Origin: DASTPP01 sp035762175
GTDB lineage: Bacteria > Myxococcota_A > Polyangia > Polyangiales > Polyangiaceae
Assembly (NCBI GenBank): GCA_035762175.1
Contig: DASTPP010000408.1
Span: 1 to 30,772 of the forward strand
Reading direction: 5' to 3'
DNA: 30,772 nt
In this document: positions 15,020 to 21,482 of the stretch, in pieces
Numbering within the stretch: position 1 is the first letter of the stretch
Layout: every line of letters starts with the position of its first letter
Notes under the pieces: generated by a model
The model's input: only the letters and a program-made list of their open reading frames with translations
Told to the model about the DNA's origin: nothing
The model's database searches: none
Program-made: the position numbers and the translations under genes

Positions 15020-17179
15020 ATGACGACGTTCCGGTATACGACCCGCGGCGGCATCGCCGTTTGCCGCCGCGAGACGCCCGTCGGCTTCGAGAGCGCGCTC
15101 GGGCCGCTGCTCGGGGCCATCGACGAGCGCGCCGGCGTGCTGCTCGCCAGCAGCTACGAATACCCCGGCCGCTACAAACGCTGGAGCGTCGGCTTCGTCG
15201 ACCCGCCGCTCTCGCTCGAGGCGCGCGGCCGGCGCTTCCGCGCGCGCGCGCTCAACGCCCGGGGCCGCCTGCTGCTCGGGCCGCTCGAGGGCGCGCTCTC
15301 GGGGCACCCGCACGTCGCCTCGCTCGCGCGCGAGGCCGACGCGCTCGAGGGCGAGGCCGCCGCGCCCGCCGGGCGGTTCGCCGAAGAAGAGCGCAGCCGC
15401 CAGCCCAGCATTTTCTCGATCGTGCGCGCGATCGTCGACCTCTTCGGGGCCGCCGCCGACCCCTACCTCGGCCTCTACGGCGCCTTCGGCTTCGACCTCA
15501 TCTACCAGCTCGACGCGCTCGAGGGGCTCAAGCCCCGCCCCGACGACCAGCGCGATCTGGTGCTCTACCTGCCCGACGAGCTCACCGTCGTCGACTACTA
15601 CAGCCAGCGCGCCAGCCGCTTTCAGTACGACTTCGAGGCGGCGGGCGCGAGCACCGAGGGGCTCGCGCGCGCGACCGCCGCGCGCGACCCGCTCGGCGCG
15701 CGCCGGGCGCCCGAGCGCGAGCAAGACTTCTCGCGCGGCGGCTACGCCGACCTCGTGCGCGACGCGCTCGGCTACTTCCGGCGCGGCGATCTCTTCGAGG
15801 TCGTCCCGAGCCAGAGCTTCTTCACCCCCTGCGGGGCGCGGCCGAGCGCCGTCTTCGACGCCCTGCGGCGCATCAACCCGAGCCCCTACGGCTTCCTCTT
15901 GAACCTCGGCGGCGAGTACCTGGTCGGCGCCTCGCCCGAAATGTTCGTCCGGGTCGAGGGCCGGCGCGTCGAGACCTGCCCCATCAGCGGCACCATCGCC
16001 CGCGGCCGCGACGCCATCGAGGACGCCGAGCGCATCCGTATCCTGCTCAACTCGGCGAAGGACGAGGCCGAGCTCACGATGTGCACCGACGTCGACCGCA
16101 ACGACAAGGCGCGCGTCTGCCGGCCCGGGTCGGTGCGCGTCATCGGGCGGCGTCAGATCGAGCTTTATAGCCACCTGATTCACACCGTCGACCACGTCGA
16201 GGGGGCGCTGCGCGAGGGCTGCGACGCGCTCGACGCCTTCCTGACGCACTGCTGGGCCGTCACCGTCACCGGCGCGCCCAAGCGCGCCGCCGTCGCGTAC
16301 CTCGAGGCGAACGAGGCGAGCCCGCGGCGCTGGTACGGCGGGGCCGTCGGGTGCGTCACGTTCGACGGCAACCTCAACACGGGCCTGACCCTGCGCACCC
16401 TGCGCCTCTGCGACGGCGTCGCCGAGCTGCGCGTCGGCGCCACGCTGCTCTACGACTCCGACCCCGACGCCGAAGAAGACGAGACGCACCTGAAGGCCGC
16501 GGCGCTGCGCCAGGCGCTCGCGGCCGCCGAGCACGCCGCCTCGGTGCCGCCGCCCGCCCCGGCCCGCGCCCCCTCCGGGCGCGGCTTCGGGCAGCGCGTG
16601 CTGATGGTCGACTGCGAAGACTCGTTCGTCTTGACCCTCGCCGACTACTTCCGCCAGGCCGGCGCCGAGCTCGAGACCTTGCGCCACAGCCACGCCGCCG
16701 CCGCCCTCGACGAAGCCGACTGGGCCCTCGTCGTGCTCTCGCCCGGCCCCGGCCGCCCCGCCCGGTTCGGCGTGCCCGACCTCGTGCGCCGCGCCCTCGC
16801 CCGGCGCCTGCCCGTCTTCGGCGTCTGCCTCGGCCTGCAGGGCATCGTCGAGGCCTTCGGCGGGCGCCTCGGCACGCTGGCCGTGCCCTACCACGGCAAG
16901 CCCTCCTCGGTGAACGTGCGCCCCGGCGGGCGCCTCTTCCAGGGCCTGCCCGGGCGCTTCGACGTCGGGCGCTACCACTCGCTCTTCGCCGAGCCCACGC
17001 TGCTGCCCGACGAGCTGCACGTCAGCGCCGAGACCGACGACGGCGTCGTGATGGCCGTCGAGCACGCGAGCCTGCCCGTCGCCGGCGTCCAGTTCCACCC
17101 CGAGTCGCTGATGACCGCCGGCGGCGGCGTCGGCGCCGCCATCGTCACGAACGTGCTCCGGCACTTCGCCCGCGACTGA
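15020..17179 (+). CDS. trpEG: Anthranilate synthase, fused TrpE-TrpG
   Basis: This 719-residue bifunctional enzyme makes anthranilate from chorismate and glutamine, the first step to tryptophan. Residues 1-505 form the TrpE chorismate-binding part. It opens YTTRGGIAVCRRETPV and has SSYEYPGRYKRWSVGFVDPPL near the N-terminus, typical of fused TrpE(G), then VGASPEMFVRVEGRRVETCPISGTIARG, 'LTMCTDVDRNDKARVC' and VTVTGAPK. After a Pro/Ala linker (about 508-523) the glutamine amidotransferase follows, with VLSPGPGRPARFG, nucleophile Cys603 (FGVCLGLQG) and the His693/Glu695 pair (VQFHPES). The ATG at 15020 is preferred over one 13 codons upstream because GGTGG lies just before it and homologues start with M-x-x-YTT. 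No other trp gene is in the window. A 2-amino-2-deoxyisochorismate synthase (PhzE-like) is a less likely alternative. Confidence 0.94.
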   Translation: MTTFRYTTRGGIAVCRRETPVGFESALGPLLGAIDERAGVLLASSYEYPGRYKRWSVGFVDPPLSLEARGRRFRARALNARGRLLLGPLEGALSGHPHVASLAREADALEGEAAAPAGRFAEEERSRQPSIFSIVRAIVDLFGAAADPYLGLYGAFGFDLIYQLDALEGLKPRPDDQRDLVLYLPDELTVVDYYSQRASRFQYDFEAAGASTEGLARATAARDPLGARRAPEREQDFSRGGYADLVRDALGYFRRGDLFEVVPSQSFFTPCGARPSAVFDALRRINPSPYGFLLNLGGEYLVGASPEMFVRVEGRRVETCPISGTIARGRDAIEDAERIRILLNSAKDEAELTMCTDVDRNDKARVCRPGSVRVIGRRQIELYSHLIHTVDHVEGALREGCDALDAFLTHCWAVTVTGAPKRAAVAYLEANEASPRRWYGGAVGCVTFDGNLNTGLTLRTLRLCDGVAELRVGATLLYDSDPDAEEDETHLKAAALRQALAAAEHAASVPPPAPARAPSGRGFGQRVLMVDCEDSFVLTLADYFRQAGAELETLRHSHAAAALDEADWALVVLSPGPGRPARFGVPDLVRRALARRLPVFGVCLGLQGIVEAFGGRLGTLAVPYHGKPSSVNVRPGGRLFQGLPGRFDVGRYHSLFAEPTLLPDELHVSAETDDGVVMAVEHASLPVAGVQFHPESLMTAGGGVGAAIVTNVLRHFARD

Positions 17180-17195
17180 CGGCGGCGCGGCGGCG

Positions 17196-17735
17196 CTACT
17201 TCACACGCACCGTCGCCCGCACGCCCCGCGCGGCGAGGCGCTTGCTCAAGAGGGCCCGGTAGGGCTCGGGGTCGACGCCGGGGGGCGCGTCGAGCAAGAG
17301 CTCGACCTCACCGCCCTCGGACGAGATCGTCAGGCTCGCCCCCGAAAGCTCGCCGGCCCCGATCTCGAGGTGCGCGACGCCCCGCTGCCGGCCGCCCGAA
17401 AAGGCCACCCGCCGCAGAAAGCGATCGACGAGCGCGTCGAGCGCCGGCGAGGGCGGGGCGGCCACCGCCGCCGCCCGCGGCCCCGGGGCGCCTTCGGACC
17501 TCGCCCAGCCGCCCTCACGCCAGAGCAGCCCTTGCATGGGGTCGAGCAGGCCCTCGTCGCCCGAAGGCGCGCGCTCGCCCGCGTCGCCCTTGGCCTCGCG
17601 ACCCTCGTCGTGGCCCTGGCGCTCGTCGGGGCTCGGTCGACCGGGCGTGGGCCTGCCGGCAGGTTGGGTGCCCCCTTCAAGCTCGGGCGAAGGGGGCGTT
17701 CGAGTGCCCGAAGTTACGCCTTTGGGGGGGCTCAC
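17196..17735 (-). CDS. Unrecognised protein; C-terminal domain resembles FliK/SctP-type regions
   Basis: The convincing part is the last ~85 residues: LDALVDRFLRRVAFSGGRQRGVAHLEIGAGELSGASLTISSEGGEVELLLDAPPGVDPEPYRALLSKRLAARGVRATVRVK. This alternating-strand then helix pattern, with an initial 'RVAFS' helix end, recalls the C-terminal region of flagellar hook-length or type III secretion needle-length proteins (FliK/SctP), but the likeness is weak and no secretion genes of that type are nearby. Residues before it are Pro/Ser/Gly/Asp-rich linker. The start is uncertain. A GTG at 17735 gives 179 residues. The open frame could extend to 18095, but that would cross the AT-richer palindrome region and the CorC start, so the short form is preferred. 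The gene is convergent with trpEG, 16 nt away. Confidence 0.55.
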   Translation of the reverse strand: MSPPKGVTSGTRTPPSPELEGGTQPAGRPTPGRPSPDERQGHDEGREAKGDAGERAPSGDEGLLDPMQGLLWREGGWARSEGAPGPRAAAVAAPPSPALDALVDRFLRRVAFSGGRQRGVAHLEIGAGELSGASLTISSEGGEVELLLDAPPGVDPEPYRALLSKRLAARGVRATVRVK

Positions 17736-17763
17736 CAAGCGCTTGAATGAAATTTGTGGTAGA

Positions 17764-17787
17764 GTAGGTGACCTACGAAACGTAGGT
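17764..17787. promoter_or_regulatory. Overlapping palindromes (GTAGGT / ACCTAC), probable operator
   Basis: GTAGGT-G-ACCTAC (17764-17776) is a perfect palindrome. It overlaps a second one, ACCTACG-AAA-CGTAGGT (17771-17787). The hexamer GTAGGT is thus present three times in alternating orientation with an 18-bp period between the direct copies. The second could also form an RNA hairpin followed by GTTTTC on the plus strand, but no gene ends upstream that would need a terminator. A regulator operator controlling one or both divergent genes is the simplest reading. Confidence 0.55.
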
Positions 17788-17956
17788 GTTTTCGGTACAT
17801 CGTCGGTTGATGAGCGTTGCGCAGCAGAAGAGGACGAGCGGATTGTCATACCTTCCCTTCGTCCACGCCGCCCGACAGTTGCGTGCCCCGCTTGGGGTCC
17901 GCTACGTTGAAGGTCGGCCGAGGTTTTGGCTCCGTTCGCATCACCCGACCCATCCT

Positions 17957-17961
17957 GGAGG
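17957..17961 (+). promoter_or_regulatory. Shine-Dalgarno GGAGG fixing a TTG start at 17968
   Basis: GGAGG lies 6 nt before TTG at 17968, an ideal spacing. The first downstream ATG (17986) is preceded only by CTTCTG. The TTG start is therefore preferred for the CorC-like protein. Confidence 0.75.
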
Positions 17962-17967
17962 TTGTCG

Positions 17968-19368
17968 TTGAGTCCATGGCTTCTGATGGGGGGGGCCGTC
18001 GGAAGTGCTCTCATTGGTTCGGTGGTGGCGGCCACCGACACCGCCCTCTCGTCACTCCCGTCGTTTCGCCTGGCGGCGATGGCCGAACAGGCCACCGAAG
18101 CCGAGCGCGTCGCCCTCGAGCGTTACCGGGCGGGCCCGCAGCAGGCGCACGCGCGCTGGGTGCTCGGCCGGGCCCTTTTCTGCGCCCTGACCACGGTCTC
18201 CTTCGCCCGCGCCTGGGAGCTCGGCCTCGGCGGCCAGTGGTGGGTGGGCTCTCTCTGGGGCATGTGCGCCTTTTACGGGGTCCTGATGACCCTGGCGACC
18301 GCCTGGGCCCGGGCCGAGGCCCAGCGCGTGGCGCCGCTCTTGCTGCGAATGATCCGCGGCATCGACCTCGTGCTCATACCGATCGCGGTGCCGCTGAGCT
18401 GGCTGGCGGCGCGGGTCGGGTCGCGCCCGGCGGGCGACGCAGCCGACGTGGTGCCGAACAGCCAGACGACGCGTCGACTCGAGTCCGAGGTGAGCCACCT
18501 CGTCGCCGACATGAGCCAGACGGGCGAGTTCGGGGCCGAGCCCGCCGAGCTCATCCGGAACGTGCTCGAGCTCACCGACCTGCGGGTGCGCGAGGTGATG
18601 GTGCCCCGCATCAAGGTGGTGGCGATCGAGGCCTCGACGCCGGTCGACGAGGCCATGCGCCTCGTGGCGGCCGAGGGGCACTCGCGCTACCCGGTCTACC
18701 GGGGCCGCAGCGACAACATCGTCGGGGTGCTCTACGCGAAAGACCTCTTCCAGTTCTTGCCGCAGGGCGGCGCGGCCGCGATGCCGCCGACGGTGCTGCA
18801 GCTGGCGCGCGCGCCCGCCAACTTCGTGCCCGAGACGCAGCTCGTCTCGAGCGTGTTGCGCGAGATGCGCCAGCGCCGCCAGCACATGGCGCTCGTCATC
18901 GACGAGTTCGGCGGCTTCGCCGGCGTGGTGACGCTCGAAGACATTCTCGAAGAGATCGTGGGCGACATTCACGACGAGCACGACGAGGTCGAGCCGCAGG
19001 TGCAAGATCTCGGCGACGGGCGCTGGCTCGTCGACGCGTCGGCCAAGCTCTCCGACCTCTCGGCCCAGTTCGGCAGGCACCTCGGCAGCGACGACGGCGA
19101 GTACGACTCGCTCGGCGGCCTGCTGGTGCACGAGGCGGGGCGCGTGCCCGCGGTCGGCGAGCGCGTCATGGCGGCGGGGCTCGAGTTTCTGGTGCGCGAG
19201 GCCGACGCCAAGCGGGTGATGCGGGTCGAGGTGACGCTGCCGCCGCCCATCTCGAGCCCCCGCACGCCGGCGCAGCACACCTCGATCGCGCCGGCTTCGG
19301 GCCCGCACTCCACCCGGCCCGAGGCCCTGCGCAGCGTGGCGAGCGGGCTGCCCCCGCGCCCGGCGTGA
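17968..19368 (+). CDS. CNNM/CorC-family membrane protein (DUF21, CBS pair, CorC_HlyC)
   Basis: This 466-residue protein starts at TTG (MSPWLLMGG...). The N-terminal DUF21 membrane domain (about 1-150) has four hydrophobic segments: MGGAVGSALIGSVVAATDTALSS, LGRALFCALTTVSFAR, SLWGMCAFYGVLMTLATAW and LVLIPIAVPLSWLAARVG. Next comes a CBS pair (about 205-335) with VREVMVPRIKVVAIEASTPVDEAMRLVAAEGHSRYPVYRGRSDNIVGVLYAKDLFQ and MALVIDEFGGFAGVVTLEDILEEIVGDIHDEHDE. The C-terminal CorC_HlyC domain follows (about 345-430, DGRWLVDASAKLSDL ... EYDSLGGLLVHEAGRVPAVGE). Relatives are linked to magnesium or cobalt export and resistance, although specificity is not shown here. It lies downstream of a palindromic operator-like region and 25 nt before the next ORF. 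Confidence 0.93.
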   Translation: MSPWLLMGGAVGSALIGSVVAATDTALSSLPSFRLAAMAEQATEAERVALERYRAGPQQAHARWVLGRALFCALTTVSFARAWELGLGGQWWVGSLWGMCAFYGVLMTLATAWARAEAQRVAPLLLRMIRGIDLVLIPIAVPLSWLAARVGSRPAGDAADVVPNSQTTRRLESEVSHLVADMSQTGEFGAEPAELIRNVLELTDLRVREVMVPRIKVVAIEASTPVDEAMRLVAAEGHSRYPVYRGRSDNIVGVLYAKDLFQFLPQGGAAAMPPTVLQLARAPANFVPETQLVSSVLREMRQRRQHMALVIDEFGGFAGVVTLEDILEEIVGDIHDEHDEVEPQVQDLGDGRWLVDASAKLSDLSAQFGRHLGSDDGEYDSLGGLLVHEAGRVPAVGERVMAAGLEFLVREADAKRVMRVEVTLPPPISSPRTPAQHTSIAPASGPHSTRPEALRSVASGLPPRPA

Positions 19369-19403
19369 CGACCGGGCGGCCTGCCGGTCCGGCGTGACGA
19401 CCG
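19360..19403. repeat. Direct repeat of 15 bp flanking a gene junction
   Basis: CCGGCGTGACGACCG occurs at 19360-19374 and again at 19389-19403, offset by 29 nt. The first copy carries the TGA stop of the CorC-like gene. The second carries the GTG proposed as start of the small downstream ORF. The same GTGA string thus serves at the end of one gene and the beginning of the next. Confidence 0.7.
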
Positions 19404-19741
19404 CCCGCGCGCGCGCGCCCTCGCTGCCCGCCCCGCCGCCGCTGGCGGCCCTGCTGCGGCCGCCGCCGCTCGACCGGTCCTGGCCCTCGCACGGCCTCGG
19501 GCCGGTGCTCGTGATCTTCGACGCCCTGCCCCCGCCCGAGCAGTACGAGCCGGGCGCCTGGGTCGGCCTCCTGGCCGAGCCGCCGCCGCCCGCGTCGGGC
19601 TGGGGCCGCCTGCTCGGGCCGCGCCGCTCGGTGCACCGCGCGGTGCGCTGCGCGGCGCTGCTCGCGCGGGGCTACGAAGAGGTCGGCGCCGGCGTCGACG
19701 CCGAGGGGCGCGACGTGGCCTGGGGCCGCGTGCCGAGCTGA
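19394..19741 (+). CDS. Small hypothetical protein
   Basis: This 115-residue ORF of unknown function begins at a GTG without clear Shine-Dalgarno and sits 25 nt after the CorC-like gene on the same strand. Its first ~30 residues are Ala/Pro-rich, while residues 32-115 are more protein-like: GLGPVLVIFDALPPPEQYEPGAWVGLLAEPPPP, then RSVHRAVRCAALLARGYEEVGAGVDAEGRDVAWGRVPS. The mixture of hydrophobic strand and helix with two cysteine-neighbouring segments argues for a real gene, but I see no domain. Its last codons and stop lie in the first unit of a 42-bp tandem duplication, so its 3' end is copied just downstream. Confidence 0.6.
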   Translation: MTTARARAPSLPAPPPLAALLRPPPLDRSWPSHGLGPVLVIFDALPPPEQYEPGAWVGLLAEPPPPASGWGRLLGPRRSVHRAVRCAALLARGYEEVGAGVDAEGRDVAWGRVPS

Positions 19742-19794
19742 GCCCGGCGGCGCGACGTGGCCTGGGGCCGCGTGCCGGGCTGAGCCCGGCGGCG
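19711..19794. repeat. Tandem duplication, 2 x 42 bp, 41/42 identical
   Basis: Unit 1 (19711-19752) and unit 2 (19753-19794) both begin CGACGTGGCCTGGGGCCGCG and differ only by one A-to-G change. Unit 1 encodes the last residues and TGA of the small ORF. Unit 2 repeats this 3' end as non-coding sequence and ends directly against the stop codon of gspN on the opposite strand (19795). The near-identity suggests a recent duplication. Confidence 0.88.
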
Positions 19795-20895
19795 CTACTC
19801 GGCCTCGCGCTTGGTGGCCGCCGACGCGGCCCCGCGGGAGGCCGGCCGCTTGCCGCCGGTCGAGGCGGCGGTGTCGGCGGGGCTCGCGGAGGTCGCCGAC
19901 GAGGGCGGGCTGCCCGAGTAGGGGTCGAAGCGGGGCAAGCTGAGCGGGCCGGTCAGGTGCCAGCCGTACATGCCGTCGGAGCGCTTGCTCTGCTTGACCT
20001 TGGGCACGAACTCGAAGGCGGGCGGGGTGCTGCTGCCGGGCTCGCCCAGCAGGGCCTTGGTCTTGTCGTTCTTGCCGCGGTAGGTGTCGCTGAACTTGAA
20101 GCGAAAGTAGAGGTCGGCGAACGAGTCGGTGACGTTCTCGCGCAGGCTGATCTTGCCCTCGCCGGCGAGGTCGATGTCCTGGCCGGCGGAGCCGAACTTG
20201 GTGAGGCGCAGGGTGCCCTCTTTGATCTCGCTGTCGAGGTCGAGCGCGCCGACGTTGAGCTTGGGCAGGGCGATGGTGTCGAGAATTTTCGCCTCGCCGT
20301 CGCCGACGGCCAGGTCGGTCGCCGAGAGGGCGAGCGAGCCCGAGGCCTTGTGCACCTTGCGCTCGGGCATGGTGAGGTCGAGCGTGCCCTGCAGCACCCC
20401 CTGCAGCGGGATGCCGAGCAGCCCCCGCAGCGGCTCGACGCGGTTGGCGACGACCTCCTTGGCGCTCGCCTCGACGTGGCGCTCGGCCTCCGAGTCGACG
20501 TAGAGGCCCTCGATCTCGCCGCCGAAGGCGCGCACCCAGAACGAGACCTTGGTCTTGCCGAGCAGCTTGGCGAGGGGGCCGAAGTGCGCGTGCACCTCGT
20601 CGAGCTCGAGCGTGGCGGGCTTCTCGGGCTCGGCGTTGGCGGACACGGGCTTGCCGCTGTTGAAGAGCACCCGGACGCCGGTGGCGCTCAGGCCGGTGAA
20701 CCAGTGCGGCCCGAGCTCGTCGATCTCGACGGTGATCTTGGTGCGCGCGCCCTTGGCGGGGGTCGACAGCTCGGCGACGAGCCGGTCGCGCAGCCGGTCG
20801 TAGGGGAAGGCCCAGTAGGCCGAGAGGGCGAAGGTGAACAGGTAAAAGGCCACGTACCCGAGGTAGGGCAGCGCGGCGCGCAGGCGCTCTTTCAC
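19795..20895 (-). CDS. gspN: Type II secretion system protein GspN
   Basis: This 366-residue inner-membrane protein of the secretion platform has one membrane helix near the N-terminus (about 10-30, ALPYLGYVAFYLFTFALSAYWAFPYDRL). A periplasmic AsmA-like, strand-rich region follows, with repeated patterns such as KITVEIDELGPHWFTGLSATGVRVLF, PATLELDEVHAHFGPLAKLLGKTKVSFWVRAFGGEIEG and GVLQGTLDLTMPE. It ends in a Ser/Ala/Thr-rich tail. It starts at GTG 20895, and the sequence GTGA overlaps the gspM stop by 4 nt, so the two are coupled. It is the last gene of the secretion operon. GspN is found in only some type II systems and its precise role is not settled. The myxobacterial form is longer than that of Klebsiella. 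Confidence 0.9.
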   Translation of the reverse strand: MKERLRAALPYLGYVAFYLFTFALSAYWAFPYDRLRDRLVAELSTPAKGARTKITVEIDELGPHWFTGLSATGVRVLFNSGKPVSANAEPEKPATLELDEVHAHFGPLAKLLGKTKVSFWVRAFGGEIEGLYVDSEAERHVEASAKEVVANRVEPLRGLLGIPLQGVLQGTLDLTMPERKVHKASGSLALSATDLAVGDGEAKILDTIALPKLNVGALDLDSEIKEGTLRLTKFGSAGQDIDLAGEGKISLRENVTDSFADLYFRFKFSDTYRGKNDKTKALLGEPGSSTPPAFEFVPKVKQSKRSDGMYGWHLTGPLSLPRFDPYSGSPPSSATSASPADTAASTGGKRPASRGAASAATKREAE

Positions 20896-21482
20896 GGGAC
20901 ACCGGGGGGCGGCGGGGCGGCCGACCCGCTCGCGGCGGGGGCGGCCGGCTCGTTGCGGTCGTAGGCGCTGACGCCGAGCTCGACGTCGAACGAGTCGTGC
21001 TCGCCGGCGCGCTTGCGCAGGTTCAGCCGGGTGATGGCGACGGGGTGGCCGGACTTCTCGACCCCCTCGAGGAACTTGACGAGCGGGTAGCCGGCCACCT
21101 TGCGCAGGCGCAGCGTGGTGGCGCGCTCGACGTAGCGCTTGCCGATGGGCACCTCGGGCTTGTCTTGCGACTCGGGGATCTCGACCTCGTGCTCCTTGCC
21201 GAGCTGCTCGAGGAAGCCGCCGAGCTTGGGCGCCTTGCGGGCGTAGCGGGCCGCGACGGCGTCGCGCCGGGCCTGGCGGACCTTGACCGCCGACCGCCCG
21301 GCCTGCACGCGCGAGACGGCCTCGCGCAGCGCGGCGTTCTCGTCGCGCCGCGCGCCGAGCAGGGCGCTCGTGCCGAAGGACGCGAGCAAGACGAGCAGGA
21401 CCCCGAAGACGACGCCGAGGGCCTTGAGCAGGCGGCGCTCGCGCGGGGCGAGCTCGGCGAACCAGGCGGCGATGCCGTTCAT
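20892..21482 (-). CDS. gspM: Type II secretion system protein GspM
   Basis: This 196-residue bitopic inner-membrane protein has a short cytoplasmic start with the family-typical ELAPRERRLLKALGVV, then a membrane helix (about 19-42). A periplasmic coiled coil (about 45-85) follows, then a ferredoxin-like region (VPIGKRYVERATTLRLRKVAGYPLVKFLEGVEKSGHPVAITRLNLRKR). The C-terminal tail is Ala/Pro-rich. GspM partners GspL in the platform. The ATG overlaps the gspL stop by 4 nt (ATGA), and its own stop overlaps the GTG of gspN. Length and position in the gene order support the call, which rests on architecture more than on strong motifs. Confidence 0.9.
   Translation of the reverse strand: MNGIAAWFAELAPRERRLLKALGVVFGVLLVLLASFGTSALLGARRDENAALREAVSRVQAGRSAVKVRQARRDAVAARYARKAPKLGGFLEQLGKEHEVEIPESQDKPEVPIGKRYVERATTLRLRKVAGYPLVKFLEGVEKSGHPVAITRLNLRKRAGEHDSFDVELGVSAYDRNEPAAPAASGSAAPPPPGVP

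Larger units (their letters stand above)
17736..17967. promoter_or_regulatory. Divergent intergenic region of lower GC, 232 bp
   Basis: This is the most AT-rich stretch of the window, lying between divergent starts at 17735 (minus) and 17968 (plus). It should carry both promoters. The clear signals are the overlapping palindromes at 17764-17787 and the Shine-Dalgarno at 17957-17961. No single -35/-10 pair is convincing, and no peptide frame in it looks coding. Confidence 0.6.
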
